Below are positions 57,778 through 64,000 of a stretch of 64,000 bases of DNA, piece by piece. Position 1 is the stretch's first letter; each line of letters begins with the position of its first letter. A model generated the notes under the pieces. That model did not search any database. It was not told the DNA's origin and was given only the letters and a program-made list of their open reading frames with translations. Position numbers and translations under genes: made by a program. Source of the stretch: Bufo bufo (taxonomy: Eukaryota; Chordata; Amphibia; Anura; Bufonidae); contig NC_053391.1 in assembly GCF_905171765.1 (NCBI RefSeq), positions 110,458,644 through 110,522,643 on the forward strand, in the 5' to 3' direction.

Positions 57778-58320
57778 TTATGGCCTGAAGACAAGAGTCA
57801 GATCATGCAATGCTGTACTGGTGCACTGCAATTGCGGTAAAATGGCCGCCGATGACCACTGAAAAAAGTGTCTGAAAGAAATGCTCAGGGCAGGCACAAA
57901 ACCTGTGTGCTCTGCACCCACAAAAGATCGATGATTCTCAGCTGTAGATGTGCAGAATTTCAGGACTTCATTGTATTTCTCCCTGCCTAATCTCTCCCTC
58001 ACAGCAGCAGCAACCTATCCCTACACTAGTGAAGAGCAGAGTGACGTGCAGCGCTACGTGAGTCCAGCTTTTAAGGAGGCTGGGTCACATGGTGCACTTG
58101 GCCAATCACAGCCATGCCAATAGTAGGCATGGCTGTGATGGCCTCTTGAGGCAAGTAGTATTACGCCTGTTGATTGGCTGCTTTGCAGCCTTTCAAAAAG
58201 CGCCATAGAAATCGCCGAACACCGAACCCGAACTTTTACGTAAATGTTCGGGTTCGGGTGGAAAAAATCGTAAAGTTCAGTACGAACCCGAACTTTACAG
58301 TTCGGATTCGCTCAACTCTA
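57778..58320 (-). mobile_element. 5' terminal region of the second hAT element
   Basis: The minus-strand end TAGAGTTGAGCGAATCCG (58303-58320) matches the TAG…GAGCG terminus family. It is followed by repeated CGAACCCGAAC motifs in both orientations and the perfect 17-bp inverted pair ATCACAGCCATGCC / GGCATGGCTGTGAT. The partner terminus is lost. Confidence 0.6.
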
Positions 58321-58603
58321 GTTATAAAGTCACCACTGCGGGAATTCAAATCTTCTTCGGTGTCGCAGACCAACCGTGTGATGGGGGTGATTTTCACAAT
58401 AAGTCTCAGAAGATTTAAAAGGTAGTCGTGCTGTAATACACACTTCAAAGCATCAGAGTGCAAAGTTAAGGAAAAGCAACAGTTCTTTTTGTGTAGCTAT
58501 GACACAGACTTCCACCAAAAGGCAATCTCTATCGTCCGAGTTCCTCCTGTGGATTACAAAGTTTTGCCGCACATAGTGAAGTTCAACCAATCTTTATCTC
58601 TCA

Positions 58604-58746
58604 AATACTTTTTAATATACTCACAAGAGTTGTTAAAATTCAGGCATTTAAACAATAAAATCTGTAGCACCCGGGTTGGGCTGTGCTACAGATTATATTT
58701 AAATGCCTGAATTTTAACGACTCTTGTGAGTATATTAAAAAGTATT
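58604..58746. repeat. Long inverted repeat with short loop
   Basis: ATACTTTTTAATATACTCAC, then AATTCAGGCATTTAAA, then TCTGTAGCA are mirrored by their inverses. They meet around CCCGGGTTGGGC (58668-58680). It is probably a terminal fragment of an unidentified element. Confidence 0.65.
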
Positions 58747-59630
58747 TCCATATGTGCAGCACAACTTTGTGCTTGGCAGCGCGGCTACCTTTTAAATCTA
58801 CTGAGGACTGTACATGTCACTTTCACTGGGTCTGCACACACTGCCATGAATTGTGAATTGTGTGTGCCATATTCATTATCCTATGCAATAGAAATTTTGA
58901 AAAAAATAATTTAACATCTCATGTATACATTAATCCATGGTAATTGTAGTATTATACCAAGCCCCAAAGAATAAATCTGATTTTTCCTAAGACTTTGATT
59001 AGAAACAGAAAAATCTTAACATGTTGAATATATTCATTTACATTATCAAGCTATAATTTTTAAATGTCAAATTTGGACTCTTTTTGGGCCAGAACAGAGA
59101 TGAAAGAAGCATCAGGAAACTGACTGCATTTTACCTCTAGCGCACTCCGTGGTTTGTTTTAATGCCATGCCTCAACAAGCTAATACGTGCAGTCACTGAG
59201 CCATTCTATATTAAAGGTTTGAAGAGGGATATCAGTTTAATTTCAGGAGCTTAAGTTTTCTTTTGGTTTCCAAGATTACTCAAGGGACAAGGATTTTGAG
59301 TACAAAAACAATGACGATATTGACGTAACATCAGCAGTTGTTTTCTTTTACCGGTAGAAAAGGTGTCACATATATAAAATAGTATGTGACCTCTACGTTA
59401 CTGCCACGGTGTATATGACAATGGTAGACTTTCAACAGAAGGCAATAATTTGAGGTAGTACAAGTGTGGTAACAAATTACAATAACAATCTGAAAATCCT
59501 AATAGATCTTATCTTAAGGCTATGAACACCTTCAGGGACGTTTTTTTAATTATTGCATTCTACTAATTTAGGGCTTAAAATCATTTTTGAAATTTAGCTT
59601 TATTAAAACTTTTCAGCATTGTTGAGATAC
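58747..59630. other. Intronic sequence without recognised features
   Basis: I see no exon, RNA gene or element boundary in this stretch. Confidence 0.4.
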
Positions 59631-59649
59631 AGGGGTTAAATTTCAGTCT

Positions 59650-59970
59650 AATATAGAAGATATCAAGGTACATGGTTATGATGCAAACATTTTCTAGCTG
59701 TTATTTAAACATCCAGTTACGTTGATGTAAGCAAGGCCAACATTTCGGTCCTACCAGGACTTTGATCACGGCCTGTAAGCCTCAAGAGAAATTGGCTGGC
59801 TGGATGTTGGCATTCCAAAACTGGATGTTTTAATAAAAGCTACAAAATGTTTGCATCATAACTGTGTGCCATAATATCTTCTATATTAGACTGGGATTCT
59901 ACCCCATCACTGAGCACCAGGTTCCCTTTTTCAAAATAAGTGGAGTGCCAACCATTTTCTTTTTGTATTC
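59650..59970 (+). mobile_element. Penelope-like terminal fragment, ~11-bp TSD
   Basis: AATTTCAGTCT is directly repeated at both edges (59639-59649 and 59971-59981). Inverted arms (GTTATGATGCAAACATTTTC and its inverse; GATATCTTCTATATTAGAC-type) surround a central hammerhead-like segment, followed by a 3' tail (GGGATTCTACCCC…GGAGTGCCAACC). This is the same organisation as 25303-25881. It has no coding sequence. Confidence 0.55.
59742..59769 (-). ncRNA. Degenerate hammerhead-like motif with G3-C8
   Basis: On the minus strand GUGAUCA (59763-59769), AA, hairpin GUCC-UGGUA-GGAC, C, then GAAAUGUU. Positions 3 and 8 are G and C, a reversed pair. Stem III is not palindromic and stem I is unclear. Confidence 0.35.
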
Positions 59971-60007
59971 AATTTCAGTCTGTCTGCCAGATGATGGCTT
60001 ATACATA

Positions 60008-60903
60008 CACTCACCTAAAGAATTATTAGGAACACCTGTTCTATTTCTCATTAATGTGATTATCTAGTCAACCAATCACATGGTAGTTGCTTCAATGCAT
60101 TTAGGGGTGTGGTCCTGGTCAAGACAATCTCCTGAACTCCAAACTGAATGTCAGAATGGGAAAGAAAGGTGATTTAAGCAATTTTAAGCGTGGCATGGTT
60201 GTTGGTGCCAGACGGGCCGGTCTGAGTATTTCACAATCTGCTCAGTTACTGGGATTTTCACGCACAACCATTTCTAGGGTTTACAAAGAATGGTGTGAAA
60301 AGGGAAAAACATCCAGTATGCGGCAGTCCTGTGGGCAAAAATGCCTTGTGGATGCTAGAGGTCAGAGGAGAATGGGCCGACTGATTCAAGCTGATAGAAG
60401 AGCAACGTTGATAGAAATAACCACTCGTTACAACCGAGGTATGCAGCAAAGCATTTGTGAAGCCACAACACGCACAACCTTGAGGCGGATGGGCTACAAC
60501 AGCAGAAGACCCCACTGGGTACCACTCATCTCCACTACAAATAGGAAAAAGAGGCTGCGATTTGCACGAGCTCACCAAAATTGGACTGTTGAAGACTGGA
60601 AAATTGGTTTCTTGAACATGACAATGAGTTCACTGTACTAAAATGGACCCCACAGTCACCAGATCTCAACCCAATAGAGCATCTTTGGGATGTGGTGGAA
60701 CGGCAGCTTCGTGCCCTGGATGTGCATCCCTCAAATCTCCATCAACTGCAAGATGCTATCCTATCAATATGGGCCAACATTTCTAAAGAATGCTATCAGC
60801 ACCTTATTGAATCAATGCCACGTAGAATTAAGGCAGTTCTGAAGGCAAAAGGGGGTCCAACACCGTATTAGTATGGTGTTCCTAATAATTCTTTAGGTGA
60901 GTG
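60008..60903 (+). mobile_element. Internally deleted Tc1 element with perfect ends
   Basis: TA-flanked ends CACTCACCTAAAGAATTATT and its exact inverse (…AATAATTCTTTAGGTGAGTG) define an 896-bp element. The termini are intact, so it could still be mobilised in trans, but the gene inside lacks its centre. Confidence 0.9.
60156..60871 (+). pseudogene. Tc1 transposase with central deletion
   Basis: An N-terminal DNA-binding domain is intact from ATG 60156: GLSISQSAQLLGFSRTTISR and a second helix-turn-helix ending RRMGYNSRRPHW. At about 60600, after NWTVEDWK, sequence jumps to [29 protein letters not shown] and …KGGPTPY in another frame, stopping at 60871. The region with the first two catalytic Asp residues is deleted, and only the final Glu remains. 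The surviving 161-residue open product would be a DNA-binding domain alone, which might occupy Tc1 ends. Confidence 0.85.
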
Positions 60904-61072
60904 TAGTTCTTATCTCTGATCATCTGACCTCATAAACACTCATTTAACCCAAATTCTTATCAGTTTGCTAACAATGTAGCTATAATGAGTGTATATGAGG
61001 TCAAGAGATAAGAGATCTACATGAGCAGTCATCTGATGATACTCAAAGAGAAAGTGACAGACTGAAATTTAA

Positions 61073-61529
61073 TCCCTTTACCTATTTTTATTCAGTAAAT
61101 TATGTGTGACCGTCACAATGTTAAATACATTAACACTGAACAAAGTTTTCTCTAGTTTAGTAATAGTAAGTAGGGAGTTATGATTTAGAGAACTCCTTTT
61201 AAAATACCCCATTTGGGGTGTTCTGAGTTAATAAAAGAGGGTCTTTCATTCAGTTACATCCATCAGAGGTATACACAGATCTCATAGGATTCCATAGTAA
61301 AATTGAAATATAATTTTTTTTTTTAATTAAGTGGATAATATATTTAATAAAAAGGCACACTTCACCTCCCCCAATTGACCACACTTTTGTGTCAGAAAAA
61401 GTAGAACAGGTGCTTCATAAATATTATTGCACTCATTTTGACCACCATATTTCAACGGAGAATGAATACATAAATAAATCTTCATATAGCTCTTAATCTC
61501 TTGCTTTCCTTTAGTACATAATAAAATTG
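61073..61529. other. Intronic sequence without recognised features
   Basis: I see no exon, RNA gene or element boundary in this stretch. Confidence 0.4.
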
Positions 61530-61660
61530 ACTGCCCACTGGGGGGGGGGGGGGGCGGGGGGGAGCTAAGTGCATAGAAATTTGTGCAGTTACCATTTATA
61601 TCAATGCAAACTTAACAATCTCTTCTATGCACTGAGCTCCACCTTGTGGTGACTGCTGGA
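61530..61660. repeat. G-run flanked by small inverted repeat
   Basis: A run of about 22 G with one C (61540-61562) adjoins GAGCTAAGTGCATAGAAAT, whose inverse (CTTCTATGCACTGAGCTCC) ends near 61640. This suggests a small MITE with an expanded G tract. G-run length is error-prone in assemblies. Confidence 0.6.
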
Positions 61661-62186
61661 ACATGCTGTGGATTTATGACATAAGAAGGAGTTCAGTGCC
61701 AAGCCACTACGGGTCTACCTTCATGGTAAGTACGCTACTGATGTTTATGGATTACATGAACAGCCCACCGACTACAATGGTAAATAATTAAAGGAGGTCT
61801 CCCTTTTGACTCCATACTCCAGTGAGCTGTGGGGGAATCATTAATTCAACTGTCTAATAGTGTTAAAGGCATCTTCCAGTATAGAATCTTAACCTAATTT
61901 GCTTCTATTGTACTGTACATTAAAGAAGTTCCCTACTTCAATGTCTTTTGAAATCAACTGAATTCATTGCCCTTTCTTAGAGCCCAGTGAGCCTTGAGAT
62001 GAAGATCTGAAGCATGTTACCTGACAACTTCAATAATATAATGACCCTATAAGGTGGTTGTCAGTTTTCATCAAATAACGGAAAAATATGATCCGAAGGC
62101 CAAATTTTGTCAGTAAAACACTGGATCTAATTTAACTTATATTGTATGACAGATAACGTGTTAGTGTCTTGCTCACAGGATATGAC

Positions 62187-62412
62187 CACACGGTCAGGTT
62201 TCCTGATGCAGTTTTGGAAGCCAAAATCAGGAGTAGATCCCAAAAGGAGAGAAAGTATTAAGGACAGATATCACTTCTCATTTTGATGCAGTTTTTGAAT
62301 CCAAACATAGGAGTGGATTAACAAAGAAGTACAATATTTCCTATACACTCCCATCATGATGTAGTCCTGACACTGGCTTCAAAAACTGCATCAAGGCAGC
62401 AGGTGTGAAAAT
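62187..62412. mobile_element. Small MITE with ~35-bp inverted termini
   Basis: CCACACGGTCAGGTTTCCTG, then ATGCAGTTTTGGAAGCCA is mirrored by TGGCTTCAAAAACTGCAT and …GGTGTGAAAATGTGG. An internal direct repeat (GATGCAGTTTTTGAATCCAAA) is also present. Confidence 0.55.
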
Positions 62413-62873
62413 GTGGTGAAACGGAGACCCTCCATAAAAGAATGACTAATACTGAAAGTGTGAATTGTTATTATGACTTCAAAACCGTCAACACACTCCA
62501 CATCTAATAGGACACATGTGCAGAAGGTGCGGAGCTTGGTTGTCTTCTGAAGGCAAAAGCACAATCTCACAACAATAAGTCAGTTGAGCTCAGAAGCCAA
62601 AATGATTGTGTACAACGTGAAGCTGAAAAGGCCGCTTTGAATGCAACCCTCTTCTCATGTATACATCAAAGAGCCGACACAAAGAATAGAAACAAAACAG
62701 CTTTATTACAACTTGTCTGAACTTCCTTGGCGTGCTGCTTTTCTCCTTTTTTTCATCATGCGTGGTCATCATATGCTTTTTAGCTACGTATGCAGAAAAC
62801 GCAGACCAATTTTTTTCATGATGAAAATGAAGTAGTTTATTATCAGTGTAAATAGCTGCCAAATAAACAGATA
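62413..62873. other. Intronic sequence without recognised features
   Basis: I see no exon, RNA gene or element boundary in this stretch. Confidence 0.4.
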
Positions 62874-62875
62874 TA

Positions 62876-64000
62876 CACTGCTCAAAAAAATAAAGGGAAC
62901 ACTTAAACAACACAATGTAACTACAAATCAATCACACTTCTGTGAAATCAAACTGTCCACTTAGGAAGCAACACTGAGTGACAATCAATTTCACATGCTG
63001 TTGTGCAAATGGGATAGACAACAGGTGGAAATTATAGGCAATTAGCAAGACACCCCCAATAAAGGAGTGGTTCTGCAGGTGGTGACCTGACCACTTCTCA
63101 GTTCCTATGCTTCCTGGCTGATGTTTTGGTCACTTTTGAATGCTGCCGGTGCTTTCACTCTAGTGGTAGCATGAGACAGAGTCTACAACCCACACAAGTG
63201 GCTCAGGTAGTGCAGCTTATCCAGGATGGCACATCAATGCGAGCTGTGGCAAGAAGGTTTGCTGTGTCTGTCAGCGTAGTGTCCAGAGCATGGAGGCGCT
63301 ACCAGGAGACAGGCCAGTACATCAGGAGACGTGGAGGAGGACGTAGGAGGGCAACAACCCAGCAGCAGGACCGCTACCTCCGCCTTTGTGCAAGGAGGAA
63401 CAGGAGGAGCACTGCCAGAGCCCTGCAAAATGACCTCCAGCAGCCCACAAATGTGCATGTGTCTGCTCAAACGGTCAGAAACAGACTCCATGAGGGTGAT
63501 ATGAGGGCCCGACGTCCACAGGTGGGGGTTGTGCTTACAGCCCAACACCGTGCAGGACGTTTGGCATTTGCCAGAAAACACCAAGATTGGCAAATTCGCC
63601 ACTGGCGCCCTGTGCTCTTCACAGATGAAAGCAGGTTCACACTGAGCACATGTGACAGACGTGACAGAGTCTGGAGACGCCGTGGAGAACGTTCTGCTGC
63701 CTGCAACATCCTCCAGCATGACCGGTTTGGCATTAGGTCAGTAATGGTGTGGGGTGGCAATTCTTTGGAGGGCCGCACAGCCCTCCATGTGCTCGCCAGA
63801 GGTAGCCTGACTGCCATTAGGTACCGAGATGAGATCCTCAGACCCCTTGTGAGACCATATGCTGGTGCGGTTGGCCCTGGGTTCCTCCTAATGCAAGACA
63901 ATGCTAGACCTCATGTGGCTGGAGTGTGTCAGCAGTTCCTGCAAGACGAAGGCATTGATGCTATGGACTGGCTCGCCCGTTCCCCAGACCTGAATCCAAT
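62876..64000 (+). mobile_element. Second copy of the 7.1-kb Tc1 element, cut by window end
   Basis: TA (62874-62875) plus CACTGCTCAAAAAAATAAAG and the same 5' UTR as the element at 7143. It runs off the window in the transposase gene. Scattered substitutions and a net two-base shorter UTR distinguish the copies, so they are separate insertions, not an assembly duplicate. Confidence 0.9.
63171..64000 (+). CDS. Tc1 transposase, partial (window edge)
   Basis: ATG at 63171 aligns base for base in length with the frame at 7440 up to PDLNP just before the third catalytic residue. No stop or frameshift is visible over 276 codons. FTDESRF and LMQDNARPH (both catalytic Asp) are present. Some substitutions differ from the first copy: PAR to LAR before the SPDLNP block, and WGGI to WGGN. 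Whether the C-terminus and right end are intact cannot be seen. Confidence 0.85.
   Translation, partial: MRQSLQPTQVAQVVQLIQDGTSMRAVARRFAVSVSVVSRAWRRYQETGQYIRRRGGGRRRATTQQQDRYLRLCARRNRRSTARALQNDLQQPTNVHVSAQTVRNRLHEGDMRARRPQVGVVLTAQHRAGRLAFARKHQDWQIRHWRPVLFTDESRFTLSTCDRRDRVWRRRGERSAACNILQHDRFGIRSVMVWGGNSLEGRTALHVLARGSLTAIRYRDEILRPLVRPYAGAVGPGFLLMQDNARPHVAGVCQQFLQDEGIDAMDWLARSPDLNP

Larger units (their letters stand above)
59640..61068. mobile_element. TTAA-type palindromic element hosting two insertions
   Basis: TTAA plus ATTTCAGTCTGTC at the left and GACAGACTGAAAT plus TTAA at the right are inverted. CTGATCATCTGACCTC and GAGGTCAAGAGATAAG blocks form inner arms. A Penelope-like fragment (59650-59970) and a Tc1 derivative (60008-60903) are inserted in its left arm. 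Confidence 0.6.

Noticed and set aside
33394..64000. Further PITPNM3 exons
   Set aside because: I looked for the expected continuation (starting N-L-N-P-Y with an AG acceptor in the right phase) and found none. A spliced alignment search would be needed to exclude very short exons.

Overview
The window looks like vertebrate nuclear DNA, most likely from a frog (anuran). It has one interpretable host gene, huge introns and almost no other single-copy coding sequence. The rest is a dense, nested set of transposon families of the kind that crowd amphibian genomes: Tc1/mariner, several hAT families, TTAA-target (Kolobok/T2-like) elements, TTA-target MITEs and Penelope-like retroelements. The species assignment is inference. 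The exon, target-site duplication (TSD) and motif evidence is read directly from the sequence.

Host gene: two short plus-strand exons (31375-31451 and 33158-33393) have correct splice sites and compatible phases. They encode a peptide that I recognise as PITPNM3 (Nir1), a membrane-associated protein of the RdgB/PITPNM family, upstream of its DDHD domain. The intron between them is 1.7 kb. The flanking introns exceed 30 kb on each side and hold everything else.

Layout. 0.6-5.2 kb: a 4.6-kb hAT-like element with a perfect 8-bp TSD, containing a second TSD-flanked hAT-like element and several palindromic MITEs. 7.1-8.6 kb: a Tc1 element with an intact DD34E transposase frame but no right end. 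8.7-17.9 kb: small hAT-like elements, a TTA-flanked MITE, an old Penelope-type endonuclease fragment, and a hAT 5' region with CCAAT and TATA boxes. 18.2-19.8 kb: a hAT-like element made largely of nested palindromes. 24-26.3 kb: a 735-bp TTAA palindrome, then a Tc1 element split by a Penelope-like insertion. 26.8-30.3 kb: more hAT-like copies and a Penelope-like terminal fragment with a 17-bp TSD. 35-39.3 kb: TTAA elements with internal tandem repeats. 40.5-45.5 kb: a Tc1 pseudoelement split by a 3.7-kb Penelope-like insertion that carries a GIY-YIG endonuclease fragment between 1.4-kb inverted arms. 47-53.7 kb: a hAT transposase pseudogene split at a TTAA by a 4.7-kb element made of alternating palindromes and a satellite. 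54-58.3 kb: a second hAT pseudogene with 98-bp subterminal repeats. 59.6-61.1 kb: a TTAA element holding a Penelope-like fragment and an internally deleted Tc1. 62.9-64 kb: a second copy of the first Tc1, cut by the window edge.

Most noteworthy: several Penelope-like termini carry hammerhead-ribozyme-like folds. One has a long, fully paired stem I, and base pair 3-8 of the core differs between copies mostly in a pairing-preserving way (C-G, U-A, possibly G-C). Together with TSDs of about 11-17 bp, this gives a consistent picture of an amphibian Penelope-like retroelement population.
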